From the NCBI RefSeq assembly GCF_036013525.1, contig NZ_CP107853.1, forward strand, positions 7,626,001-7,690,000: a stretch of 64,000 nucleotides of DNA, given 5' to 3'. The notes under the pieces are model-generated. The model was given only the letters and a program-made list of their open reading frames with translations, was not told the DNA's origin and ran no database searches. Position numbers and translations under genes: made by a program. This document shows, one piece after another, positions 51,358 to 59,754 of this stretch (position 1 is the stretch's first letter; the number at the start of each line of letters is the position of its first letter). Source of the DNA: Nonomuraea sp. NBC_00507 (GTDB lineage: Bacteria > Actinomycetota > Actinomycetes > Streptosporangiales > Streptosporangiaceae).

Positions 51358-51897
51358 ATGTCGACAGCCTTCGTCGTCTTCTACCGGAACATGAACCTTG
51401 GCCACCCGAACAGCCCCAGCCGCGCCATACTCGAGAACGCACTGCGCGAGGCGGGAGCGTCGGCACGGTCGTTCCAAACGAACGGGACGGTCCTGATCGA
51501 GGCCGGCGACGCCGCGCCCCGCGAGCTCGTGCACCGGGCGGCACCGCGCCTGCTGACGGTCAGCGGCTACGACGACGCCGCCTTCGTACGTCCCCTCGAC
51601 CAGCTCACGGCGATCCTCGATCGCGATCCCTTCGCCGGCGCCGGCGACGAACGCACCTACCGCGAGACGTTCACCTTCTTCGACGGCGGCCAGGAGTTCG
51701 GCGCCCCGATTCCCTGGACGAATGACCGAGGCGATGTCGACATCATCGAGATCGCCGATGGCGTGGCACTGAGCGTTATCAGGAAGACCGGAACGCGGGC
51801 CGGCAGTCCCACCGCGGAGGTGGAGGCGAGACTCGACGTCCCCGCCACAACGCGTACCGCGGGGACGATCAGGCGCTTGGTCCAAGCGTTTCGCTGA
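51358..51897 (+). CDS. DUF1697-family protein
   Basis: 179 aa from ATG 51358. FVVFYRNMNLGHPNSPSRAI, ALREAGASARSFQTNGTVLI EA (the NG-NG/TNGTVL block), and a C-terminal TTRTAGTIRRLVQAF match DUF1697, a widespread family of unknown function. It follows the epoxide hydrolase by 36 nt and may be in the same operon. Confidence 0.88.
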   Translation: MSTAFVVFYRNMNLGHPNSPSRAILENALREAGASARSFQTNGTVLIEAGDAAPRELVHRAAPRLLTVSGYDDAAFVRPLDQLTAILDRDPFAGAGDERTYRETFTFFDGGQEFGAPIPWTNDRGDVDIIEIADGVALSVIRKTGTRAGSPTAEVEARLDVPATTRTAGTIRRLVQAFR

Positions 51898-52068
51898 TCG
51901 TGGAGAGACCCCGGCTGCGGGCCTGGTCGGCGACCGCGATGGCTTTGACCGAACTCGTCGATGCGGGTGAGCAGATGAACCAGATCGGTGAGGAGCTCGT
52001 CACAGTTTCGCATGCTGCTCAACCCCCGAATCTCCGCTGTGCGGCGCCCCGGGTTCGGCCCGTGCGAG

Positions 52069-52887
52069 TCAGGGCGCGGTGCGGAACCGTTCAGCGTGTT
52101 CCCGCGCCCACTGTGCGAAGGTTCGCGCGGGCGTGCCGGTGACGTCCTCGACGGTGGGCAGGACCACACCGCTGGCCTCGGGCGGGTTCGTGGCCAGGTG
52201 GATCCCGAACTCCACGTAGTCCTCGTCGTATCCGTAGCCGCGCAGCCGGGCGCGCTCCGCGTCCTCGCTCAGGTGCACGAAGGCGATGTCCTGCCCGGTG
52301 GCCTCGGCGATGATCCGGGTGCGTTCCGCCGGGATAAGGGCTTCGGGCCCGGTGATCGGGTAGCACCGACCCTCGTGGCCCTCGTGGGTGAGCGCGGTGG
52401 CGGCCACGGCGGCGATGTCGGCCTCATGCACCATCGCGCTGGGGAAGGTGGCGAGCATGGACACGGTGCCCTGGGAGCGGATCTCTTCGGCCCATTCGAG
52501 GGCGTTGCACATGAACTCCACCGGCTGCAGCAGGGTCCAGCGGATCGCACTGGACTCCAGGGCGCTTTCGATGCTGGTGGGCGACCAGCCGCCGAGGACT
52601 GTGGCCCGAGTGATGCCGTGGCGTGCGGCGAGGTCGATGATCTCGGGGCCGTTGGTCAGGTCGCCGTCACCGCCGAAGGTGATCAGGTGGATCGCGTCGA
52701 TCCCTTCGAAGGCTGCTCCGAGCGTGGCGGCATCGGTGAGGTCGCCCGCCACCACCTCGACACCGGTCGGGAGGTCGGCTTTGGCGGGGGTGCGGGAGAG
52801 TGCGCGGACGTCGTGTCCGGCTTCGTGGAGTTGCGCGACGAGGTGCCGCCCGACCTGGCCGGTCGCTCCGGTGACGAGGATGCGCAT
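52069..52887 (-). CDS. NmrA-family NAD(P)H-binding protein
   Basis: 272 aa from ATG 52887, AAAGGA upstream. MRILVTGATGQVGRHLVAQL, VVAGDLTDAATLGAAFEGID, IRWTLLQPVEFMCNALEWAE and YPITGPEALIPAERTRIIAE are typical of the NmrA/azoreductase-like group (YtfG/QOR2). It lies directly behind the collapsed ABC transporter, so it now uses that operon's promoter under the WYL regulator. Confidence 0.92.
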   Translation of the reverse strand: MRILVTGATGQVGRHLVAQLHEAGHDVRALSRTPAKADLPTGVEVVAGDLTDAATLGAAFEGIDAIHLITFGGDGDLTNGPEIIDLAARHGITRATVLGGWSPTSIESALESSAIRWTLLQPVEFMCNALEWAEEIRSQGTVSMLATFPSAMVHEADIAAVAATALTHEGHEGRCYPITGPEALIPAERTRIIAEATGQDIAFVHLSEDAERARLRGYGYDEDYVEFGIHLATNPPEASGVVLPTVEDVTGTPARTFAQWAREHAERFRTAP

Positions 52888-52915
52888 GTTCGTGGGTCCT
52901 TTCGTGCGGGTGTTG

Positions 52916-53211
52916 TCAGTCGGTGCTGGCGTGCAGGGCGCGAAGCCCGAGGACGAAGCCGAGGACGGCGGTCGTGCCGGCGGCGAGGAATCCGTAGCCG
53001 ACGTCGGGGGTCGCGATCTGTCCGGCGAAGAGGTCGCGTTCGGCCTCGACGACGTGGGGGAGGGGGTTGAACTGCGCGAGGACGCGGATCCACTGCTCGG
53101 GAACGGCGACCGTTCCCCGTGCGCCACGGAGAGGTCGATGCCCCGGACAGCGCGGACCTCATCGCCGTCGGGAGCCCGAAAACTCCGGGACAGATTGGCA
53201 GTGCTGATCAT
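52916..53211 (-). pseudogene. collapsed DrrAB-type ABC exporter (ATPase start fused to permease end)
   Basis: From ATG 53211: ISTANLSRSFRAPDGDEVRA VRGIDLSVAHGE is the first ~35 residues of a daunorubicin-resistance-type ATPase, cut before Walker A. In another frame the sequence continues as the last ~60 residues of the permease: QWIRVLAQFNPLPHVVEAER, DLFAGQIATPDVGYGFLAAG, TTAVLGFVLGLRALHASTD, stop at 52916. About 1.5 kb appears deleted. Confidence 0.82.
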
Positions 53212-53264
53212 GTGTCGGCGTACGCTCCATTCCCGCTTCGGTGGCGGTTCCCATCATCACGGGG

Positions 53265-53289
53265 CTTGTGGCCGCTATATGTCCACAAG
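53265..53289. promoter_or_regulatory. inverted repeat in the WYL/ABC intergenic region
   Basis: CTTGTGG-N11-CCACAAG, perfect 7-bp arms with CGCTATATG inside, 20 nt upstream of the WYL start. Likely operator of the WYL regulator controlling both directions. Confidence 0.65.
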
Positions 53290-53308
53290 TTGGGCCTAGA
53301 GTGGGCTC

Positions 53309-54274
53309 ATGTCGACCGGCACCCGCGTCCTCGAACTCCTCGGACTGCTGCAGAACCGGCGTCATTGGCCCAGCCACGAGCTCGCGCGCCGCCTCGGCGT
53401 CAGCCAGCGCACGCTCCGCCGCGACATCGACAGCCTCCAGGAGCTCGGGTATCCGATTACCGCCACACGGGGCACCGGCGGCGGCTACCAACTCAGCCCC
53501 GGCGCCTCGCTCCCGCCCCTGGTACTCAGCGAGGACGAGGCCGCCGCCATCGTCATGGGGCTCCAAGAGATCACCTCCGGCCCTTTCCCGACGTCAGCCG
53601 ACGCCGCCCTGAGCGCCATGGCCAAGATCGTCCAGGTGCTTCCCGTACGGATCCGACGCCGCATCGACAGCCTCCGCGCCGTCGCCGTCCCGGCGCGAAA
53701 CCCCGAGGCACGCGTGGACATCACCGATGTCGCCTCGTTGACGACCCTCGCCCTGGCCTGCCGCGACACCGAGACGGTGGAGTTCGCTTACCGCACCCGC
53801 ACCGGTCATACCGCGGCCAGGACAGTCCACCCGCACCACATCGTCCGCGTCGAGAACCGCCTGTACCTCATCGCCTGGGACCTCGACCGGGCCGACTGGC
53901 GCACCTTCCGCGTCGACCGCATCGGTGATGCGAGCGGCACCGGCACGACGTTCGCTCCCCGCCCCCTGCCCGCCGATGATCCCGTCGAGTACGTGCGCGC
54001 CCGGATCAGGGCGATGCCCGCCAGGTATCCCGTCCGCGCCACGGTCGGGGCCCCCGCCGAAAGGGTGCGGGAGGAGATCGCGCACTACGGGACGGTGGAA
54101 CCCATCGACGACACCTCATGCCGGGTGGTGATCGCCACCGACTCCCTGGACTGGGCCACCTTCTGTATTGGAGCGCTCGAGGCCCCCGTTGTGGTCCACG
54201 GCCCACCGGAAGCCATCGCCTACATGCGCGCCTGGGGACGACGCCTCACCGCCGGTACCCAAGAGCCCCCGTGA
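53309..54274 (+). CDS. WYL-domain regulator (YafY-like)
   Basis: 321 aa. RVLELLGLLQNRRHWPSHEL, ARRLGVSQRTLRRDIDSLQE is the HTH_11 domain. The WYL domain has VHPHHIVRVENRLYLIAWDL, DWRTFRVDRIG and a WCX tail. Same family as 48531-49475. Divergent from the ABC remnant and NmrA gene. Confidence 0.92.
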   Translation: MSTGTRVLELLGLLQNRRHWPSHELARRLGVSQRTLRRDIDSLQELGYPITATRGTGGGYQLSPGASLPPLVLSEDEAAAIVMGLQEITSGPFPTSADAALSAMAKIVQVLPVRIRRRIDSLRAVAVPARNPEARVDITDVASLTTLALACRDTETVEFAYRTRTGHTAARTVHPHHIVRVENRLYLIAWDLDRADWRTFRVDRIGDASGTGTTFAPRPLPADDPVEYVRARIRAMPARYPVRATVGAPAERVREEIAHYGTVEPIDDTSCRVVIATDSLDWATFCIGALEAPVVVHGPPEAIAYMRAWGRRLTAGTQEPP

Positions 54275-54386
54275 CCCGCGCAACGGTCTTCAGGGGCGCA
54301 GAACCGGGCGGTGCCGACCCGGAGCAGCGGAGACGGAGGAAACACGCACCGCCCCAGGCCCCCGGCCCACCCGCGGCCCTTTTGCG

Positions 54387-55580
54387 TCAACGCCCGGCGC
54401 CGGGCTGCATAGCCGGTGAGGGGTAGACGGTGAACACCCGCTGGCCGTCGAGCCACGCGCTGAGCCGCCGCGCTTCGGCCGCCAACGCCTCGCGGGCCTG
54501 CGAGGAGACATCGTCATCAAGCAGGCGCAGCTCGACCACACCGCCGGGATCCTGCACCCATGCGCCGACGACGCGTCCGTCGACCCAGGCGGTGGTCCCG
54601 GCGTTGCCCGCACTGTCGAACAACTGAGGTGCGTGCGCACCGAGGTAGAAGGCGCGTGTCTTCCAGCCCATCACGGTCGGATCGAGCAACGGCAGGAGCG
54701 CGACCCACGGCTCGGCGGCGACGACGGGGGCGAGATCGTCCGCGCGCAGCCACCCGACCGAGCCGTCGTCCAGGGACACCCGCTGCGCGCCGATGTCGTC
54801 CAACGCGGTGCGGACTGCGGACTTGGTGGCGCCGAGCCACCAAGCGAGGTCGTCGACGGTGCTGGGGCCGTAGGACCACAGCCACCGGGACACCAACTCG
54901 GCATAGCCCTGCCGCGCCGCAAGCGCCTCGGGCACCTCGTCCCCCCACCACGCCTGTGTCGTCGTCCATGTCGGGCGGCTCGTGTACCAGGCTCCAGCGT
55001 TGGCCGCGCGCGCCACCGCGCCGTCCAGGCTCAGCTGGGTGAGCACTCGCGGAGCGATCGCGATCCGTCCTCCCCAGGACTTGTCCGGAGCCTGCTCGAT
55101 GAAACCGGCGGCCTCGGGCACTTCCTCGCGTACCCGCTTCGACGACCGCGGCACGCCGTCGGCCAGGCGTGCCAGCACCGCCTCTTCCGCAGTCGCGAGC
55201 CATGCGGCTCCCTGCCCCTCAGCGGCCGGCCCCCAGCGTTGGAGGTCCCTGACCAGTCGTTTGCGATGGGCCGCGGCCACCCGGGCCGAGGCACTTCCCC
55301 ACACCGCCGGCACAAGATCGCGGGGGAACACGAACAGGGTCTCGCGCATCGACTGTTGTCGAATGAGGGAGCGTGTGTCGTAGAGCGCCCGTTCGACGTC
55401 GTCGACGTCGAGCGCGTCGACCCGTGCCCAGCAGGACAGGTGCACGCTCGGCGGGTCGGTGGCGTGTAGACACACCACCGCACGCGCGGCCTCCTCGGCG
55501 GAGACCGCCTTGGCCGTGGATGCGAGAGCGTGCCGCACGCCCAACCGGGCACGGCGCTCCTCATCGGTTACCAAGCGCAT
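54387..55580 (-). CDS. winged-helix DNA-binding protein, AlkZ-like (HTH_42)
   Basis: 397 aa from ATG 55580. VVCLHATDPPSVHLSCWARV, MRETLFVFPRDLVPAVWGSA, YGPSTVDDLAWWLGATKSAV RTAL, WVALLPLLDPTVMGWKTRAF YLG, and GTTAWVDGRVVGAWVQ are the HTH_42 blocks shared with the ICL-repair glycosylase AlkZ. The AlkZ Gln-x-Gln catalytic motif is not evident at the N-terminal QQS region (residues ~91-93 read QQS), so glycosylase activity is uncertain. Tail-to-tail with the WYL gene. Confidence 0.85.
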   Translation of the reverse strand: MRLVTDEERRARLGVRHALASTAKAVSAEEAARAVVCLHATDPPSVHLSCWARVDALDVDDVERALYDTRSLIRQQSMRETLFVFPRDLVPAVWGSASARVAAAHRKRLVRDLQRWGPAAEGQGAAWLATAEEAVLARLADGVPRSSKRVREEVPEAAGFIEQAPDKSWGGRIAIAPRVLTQLSLDGAVARAANAGAWYTSRPTWTTTQAWWGDEVPEALAARQGYAELVSRWLWSYGPSTVDDLAWWLGATKSAVRTALDDIGAQRVSLDDGSVGWLRADDLAPVVAAEPWVALLPLLDPTVMGWKTRAFYLGAHAPQLFDSAGNAGTTAWVDGRVVGAWVQDPGGVVELRLLDDDVSSQAREALAAEARRLSAWLDGQRVFTVYPSPAMQPGAGR

Positions 55581-55646
55581 GGGGCCATCCTGGCGCAGAG
55601 GGCCGACAGATCGAGGCGCACGCGGCAACGCATCGACGATTGGGCC

Positions 55647-55829
55647 TCAGGTCATGGTGCCGCCGCCGAACGCGGTGCTCGCCCGCTTCGTGGGATAGCA
55701 CACCCATTCGGCCTCCACGGGCTGGCCCAGGCTGGTGCGAGTGACGCCCCTGGCGATGAGCGCGTCGAGGTCCAGGCCCGCGGAAGCCGCCGGGGGCGGT
55801 TCGTGGCCGCCGTGGAGCATGCGGGCCAC
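55647..55829 (-). CDS. small hypothetical protein downstream of the SDR
   Basis: 60 aa from GTG 55829: ARMLHGGHEPPPAASAGLDL, DALIARGVTRTSLGQPVEAE, WVCYPTKRASTAFGGGTMT. The start lies 14 nt after the SDR stop and codon use is strongly coding-like. It may be a real small gene of the FAD-oxidase/SDR operon or the tail of a truncated one. No family recognised. Confidence 0.45.
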   Translation of the reverse strand: MARMLHGGHEPPPAASAGLDLDALIARGVTRTSLGQPVEAEWVCYPTKRASTAFGGGTMT

Positions 55830-55843
55830 GGACGTCGCCGCCG

Positions 55844-56650
55844 TCAGTGAGCCTCCGCTGACAGATCCTCCCATTTGGCCCAGCTCTTGAGCCGGTCGGC
55901 GTAGGCCAGCTGGGTCATCCGTAGGCCCTCGGTGCCGAAGAACACCCGCAGCGGTGGATCGTTGGAGTCGGCGAGCTTGAGCAGCGCTCGGCCCGCGGCG
56001 GCCGGGTCTCCGACGTCGAGGGTCTTGGCGAACGCGACGAAGCTCTCGCGGACGCCGTCGTAGAGGGGGTCGGCCGCTGAGTTGACGGCGCCGGCGGCAC
56101 CGTCGGTGGCGTAGAAGCTGGGCTCGACCACCGTCACCTTGATGCCGAAGCCCGCGACCTCCTGGGCCAGGGAGTCGCTCAGGCCCTCCAGCGCGAACTT
56201 GGAGGCGTGGTACCCGCCGCCGAGCGGCAACGAGACCTGGCCGCCTGTGGAGGAGATCTGGATGATGTGCCCGCCACCCTGCTCGCGCATGATCGGCAGC
56301 GCCGCTTGGACGACCCACAGCGGCCCGAACAGGTTGGTCTCCAGCTGGTCGCGCAGATCCTTGTCGCTCAGCTCCTCCACCGCTCCGAACAGGCCGTAAC
56401 CAGCGTTGTTCACGATGACGTCGAGGCGGCCGAAGTGCTGCCTGGCCTGCCGTACGGCATCGAAGACGGCGGCTTTGTCGGTTACGTCGAGCTTGAGGGG
56501 AAGCACCGCGTCGCCGTAGGCGGTCAGCGCGTCGAGGCTCGCGACGTCGCGCGCGGTCGCGGCGACCTTGTCGCCGCGCGCCAGGGCGGCCTCGGCGAAG
56601 CTGCGGCCAAGGCCACGGGACGAGCCGGTGATGAACCAGATCTTGCTCAT
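55844..56650 (-). CDS. SDR-family oxidoreductase
   Basis: 268 aa. KIWFITGSSRGLGRSFAEAA, NNAGYGLFGAVEELSDKDLR, catalytic YHASKFALEGLSDSL (Tyr, Lys) are classical SDR motifs; the set with VVEPSFYATD and a 'DP.LYDGV' region is typical of the large YbbO-like group. ATG 56650 abuts the stop of the FAD oxidase (1-nt overlap), so the two are coupled. Confidence 0.93.
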   Translation of the reverse strand: MSKIWFITGSSRGLGRSFAEAALARGDKVAATARDVASLDALTAYGDAVLPLKLDVTDKAAVFDAVRQARQHFGRLDVIVNNAGYGLFGAVEELSDKDLRDQLETNLFGPLWVVQAALPIMREQGGGHIIQISSTGGQVSLPLGGGYHASKFALEGLSDSLAQEVAGFGIKVTVVEPSFYATDGAAGAVNSAADPLYDGVRESFVAFAKTLDVGDPAAAGRALLKLADSNDPPLRVFFGTEGLRMTQLAYADRLKSWAKWEDLSAEAH

Positions 56651-57993
56651 CAGTTGGAACCCTTCACGTTGTGGTTGGCGGCGAACAGGTTGGCGGGGTC
56701 GTACTCGCTCTTGACCGCCGCGAGCCGCTGGTAGGTGGCGGACGGGTAGACCGCGGCGACGTCCGTGTCGGTGGCGGTGGTCAGGAAGTTGGCGTAGGCG
56801 CCGGTGACGTGCGGGGCGAGCTTGCCCCAGACCGCGTCGAACGCGGGCCGGCCGGCGGCGATGACAGGCTCAGGGCCGACGGTCGTGGTGATAACCATCA
56901 GCTCCGCCTGGCGGTGGGCGTAGGCGGTGGCGTCGTCGGGGACGCGGGAGACGGCGCCGCCGACGCTGCGGATGGCGATGACCGGCGAGCCCTGCGCCGT
57001 CGCGATCTCGGTCAGGGTCCGCAGGGCGCCGGGCACCGAGGTAGGTCCGACGAAGGCGCTGCGGGTGACGAGCTGGATGCCGGGCGGCGGGGTCGCGCCG
57101 TCCACGAGCACGTCGCCGTAAGGCATGAGCGTGACATCGTCAGAGAGCACCGTGCCCAGCGCCCGGATCGGGTCGATGACCTGGGCCGCGAGCTCGGGGT
57201 CGTCGCCGTCGAAGGCGACCTGGATCTCCACCGGCGCCTCCGGGCCGCCGGCGAACGGGTTGGCCAGGGTGACGACGGAGGTGAGCTCCTCCGGCGCGGT
57301 ACGCAGGTAGTCCGCCCAGCCCTGCAGCACCGCGGCCCCCTCGGTGGCCGGGAAGGTGATCTTGCCGAAGATGACGTCGGTGGTCGGGTGGGCGGCGAAC
57401 TCGAAGGCGGTCACGACACCGAAGTTGCCGCCACCACCGCGCAGCCCCCAGAACAGCTCCGGGTACTCGGTCGCGCTGGCGCGCACGAGCTGCCCGCCGG
57501 CCGTGACCACATCCGCCGCGACCAGGTTGTCCAGCGCCAGGCCGTACTTCCTGACCTTCCAGCCGATGCCGCCGCTCAACGTCAGCCCGCCGACACCGAC
57601 GCTCCTGGTGTCACCGGAGGAGATCGCCAGCCCGTGCGGAGCCAGCGCGGCCACGACCTGACCCCAAGTGGCGCCGCCTCCGATCCGCACCAGGTGCCGG
57701 TCCTTGTCGATGACCTCCACGTTCGACAGCCCGCTGAGATCGATCACCACACCGCCGTCATTGGTGCCGAAGCCGGCGAAGGCGTGGCCGCCGCCACGCA
57801 CCGACAGCACAAGTTGCGCGTCGGCGGCGAATCGGACAGCGGCTTGCACGTCGGCGGCGCTCTTGGGACGCAGCACGTAGGCCGGGTTGCCGGAGGCCAG
57901 TATGGAGCGACTGGCCGCGGCGTAGTCGGCCGACCCCGGTTCGATGATGTCGCCGCTGAAGTCACGTCGAAGGGTTTCAGGTGCTGAGTTCAT
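56650..57993 (-). CDS. FAD-linked oxidase with BBE domain (6-hydroxynicotine-oxidase-like)
   Basis: 447 aa from ATG 57993, AAGGAA upstream. FAD_binding_4 domain: VLSVRGGGHAFAGFGTNDGG with the His for 8alpha linkage, GLAISSGDTRSVGVGGLTLS, GGGGNFGVVTAFEF. C-terminal BBE: YANFLTTATDTDVAAVYPSA, YDPANLFAANHNV. No Cys replaces the second attachment site, so single covalent FAD is expected. No signal peptide. The relic at 26210-26400 is a paralogue. Confidence 0.93.
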   Translation of the reverse strand: MNSAPETLRRDFSGDIIEPGSADYAAASRSILASGNPAYVLRPKSAADVQAAVRFAADAQLVLSVRGGGHAFAGFGTNDGGVVIDLSGLSNVEVIDKDRHLVRIGGGATWGQVVAALAPHGLAISSGDTRSVGVGGLTLSGGIGWKVRKYGLALDNLVAADVVTAGGQLVRASATEYPELFWGLRGGGGNFGVVTAFEFAAHPTTDVIFGKITFPATEGAAVLQGWADYLRTAPEELTSVVTLANPFAGGPEAPVEIQVAFDGDDPELAAQVIDPIRALGTVLSDDVTLMPYGDVLVDGATPPPGIQLVTRSAFVGPTSVPGALRTLTEIATAQGSPVIAIRSVGGAVSRVPDDATAYAHRQAELMVITTTVGPEPVIAAGRPAFDAVWGKLAPHVTGAYANFLTTATDTDVAAVYPSATYQRLAAVKSEYDPANLFAANHNVKGSN

Positions 57994-58265
57994 GACATGT
58001 TCCTTTGCATTAGCTGAGCTGGTCGGACATGAGATCCCGGTGGCCCACTCCCTGTGACACGTGCAGTCAGTGACGTGCGCCACATGCCGGCTGCCTCAGA
58101 GGTGCTTGGGGCGGGGCGAGAGCGGTATGGGCGGCGCGTCCCTCGGCCTCGGATGGCAGCGCCGTCGGCTGCGCAGCATCGCGTTGCGGTCTTCGATCTG
58201 CTGCCAGGTGCGCAGGGCGACCACGCCGCCGCCCTCCGTGCAGAGCTCGAACTCCTTGGAAAGGA
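57994..58265. other. 272 nt intergenic region
   Basis: Leader of the FAD-oxidase operon. A minus-strand stretch about 58110-58245 has an AAGGAG and GTG (VVALRTWQQIEDRNAMLRS) that could be a short peptide gene following DUF6069, but no family is recognised and its C-terminus is low complexity. Confidence 0.35.
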
Positions 58266-58685
58266 TCAGGCGGACAGGCGGCGGGCGATGGCCGGAACCA
58301 CGATCGCGGCGGCGACCACGTGCGCCAGCATCAACAGCACCCTCGTGGCCGCGGACGCGTCCACGAGCACATCCGGCACCAGCGACAACACAGTGAGCAC
58401 AACCGTGGTACGAACGAACACCGCGCGCGGACGGCGAACCGAGCGAGCCAGCACCAGCGCCAGCACCAACCCCACTACGGAGAAGACAACGGTCAGCACG
58501 GCGAACCCGAGCACCGGGATCGGCATGCCGCCGACAACCAGGCTGATCCCGGCGAACTCACCCACCGCGGCAACGGCCGCGGTCGCCGCGCCGGCGACCA
58601 CCGCGGTGATCAAGCCACCGATGACCAGCGGCTGCGCGGGAGAGGTAGCGGTGGGGGTGACGTCGTTGTGGATGTTTTGCGCCAT
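58266..58685 (-). CDS. DUF6069-family four-helix membrane protein
   Basis: 139 aa with four membrane helices: LVIGGLITAVVAGAATAAVA, IPVLGFAVLTVVFSVVGLVL ALVLARSV, VVLTVLSLVPDVL, and VLLMLAHVVAAAIVVPAIA. The arrangement and the D-V-L-x-D/A-x-x-R pattern fit DUF6069, unknown function, common next to TetR and oxidoreductase genes in actinomycetes. A GAGG site precedes the ATG. Confidence 0.75.
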   Translation of the reverse strand: MAQNIHNDVTPTATSPAQPLVIGGLITAVVAGAATAAVAAVGEFAGISLVVGGMPIPVLGFAVLTVVFSVVGLVLALVLARSVRRPRAVFVRTTVVLTVLSLVPDVLVDASAATRVLLMLAHVVAAAIVVPAIARRLSA

Positions 58686-58748
58686 TTGGTGCCTCTCGGA
58701 GGAGGACTGTTCGGAGGAGAACAGGCGGTCTGCAGATGCTTGGAGCGT

Positions 58749-59311
58749 TCAGCGTCCTCTGCGCATGTACGCGCGGAGCGACAACGGGATGAAGATCACC
58801 AGCAGCGCGGCCGACCAGAGCAGGACGGCTGTCACCGGATGCGCGAGTGGCCAGGCCACGTTTCCGGACGGGGCGCCCGGGTTGCCGAACAGCTGCCGTG
58901 CGGCGGCGGTGAGCGCGCTCACCGGGTTCCAGTCGGCCAGGAAGCGCAGCCAGCCCGGCATGCCGCCGGTCGGGACGAACGCGTTCGACAGCATCGTGAA
59001 CGGCAGGCCCAGCGGCACCATCGCGTCGGCGACCTGGTCGTTCTTCACCGCCAGGCCCACATAGCCGCCCACCCAACTCAGCGCGTACCGCAGCACGATC
59101 ATCAGCAGGCCGGTCAGCAGATCGGCGCCGGTCTGCCCGACCGGCACCGCCAACCGCGCCATCGGCATGGAGCGGAACCGGTCCATCACACCGCGGGAGG
59201 CGTTGGCGGCCACCCGCGTCATGACCCCCAACCACGCGGAGAAGGTCACCATCGCGAACAGGCCGGGCATGAGGTACTCGTGGTAGTCGCCGCCGTCCGG
59301 CACCGCATCAG
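58749..59311 (-). pseudogene. ABC-2 permease (DrrB-like) without its N-terminus
   Basis: Homology starts at VPDGGDYHEYLMPGLFAMVT, then MDRFRSMPMARLAVPVGQTG ADLL, YALSWVGGYVGLAVKNDQVA, LPFTMLSNAFVPTGGMPGWL and ADWNPVSALTAAARQLFGNP, ending at 58749. The first ~55 residues are replaced by kinase sequence in another frame, and ~40 residues between LLTGLLMIVL and RYALSW are deleted. The native start is absent. Confidence 0.82.
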
Positions 59312-59727
59312 CGCGTACACCAGGAGCAGCAGGAGGACCTGCGTGTACGTCTCGGCGCCCACCCCTGACGTCGCCACCAGGGCCAGGCTCGACGGGACGA
59401 ACGCAATCGCCAGCATCCGCAGCGGCCGCGTGCGCCGCCACAGCAGCGTGGGCACCAGCGCCACGCTGCAAGTCCAGGGTGGGCCGGCGTCCGGCCCCGC
59501 GTCGAAAGGAGGCTCGACGTGGAATCCATCACCGTCTTGTTCGTTGGTCTCGGCGTCTTGTCGGTCATCGCCACCGCCAGCGGCCGCCAGGGCAGGTCCG
59601 CGCGTAACGCGCCCTCGAGCAGCGCGGCCGGCACGAGGATCGCCACGAGCAGCCAGTCACGCCACACGCGCCGCGGCGCGTCGGGAGGCCGGGGCTCATC
59701 CCACACGGAGCGAAGAGGGCCGCGCAC
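59312..59727 (-). pseudogene. N-terminus of a sensor histidine kinase, interrupted
   Basis: From ATG 59727: GPLRSVWDEPRPPDAPRRVW, RDWLLVAILVPAALLEGALR, DLPWRPLAVAM, the usual membrane start of a NarL-type actinobacterial kinase. About 100 bp of foreign DNA (about 59463-59562) then intervenes. In a shifted frame the kinase resumes, ALVPTLLWRRTRPLRMLAIA, ETYTQVLLLLLVYALM, and ends by fusion to the permease at ~59311. The catalytic half is gone. Confidence 0.75.
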
Positions 59728-59754
59728 CCCCTATCGTAGGGCCGCGCGAGCGGG

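Noticed and set aside
56671..57987. 438-codon plus-strand ORF opposite the FAD oxidase
   Set aside because: Composition (Gly/Arg/Asp/Val, no hydrophobic core pattern) is that of an antisense shadow in GC-rich DNA; the minus strand encodes a clear FAD/BBE oxidase.
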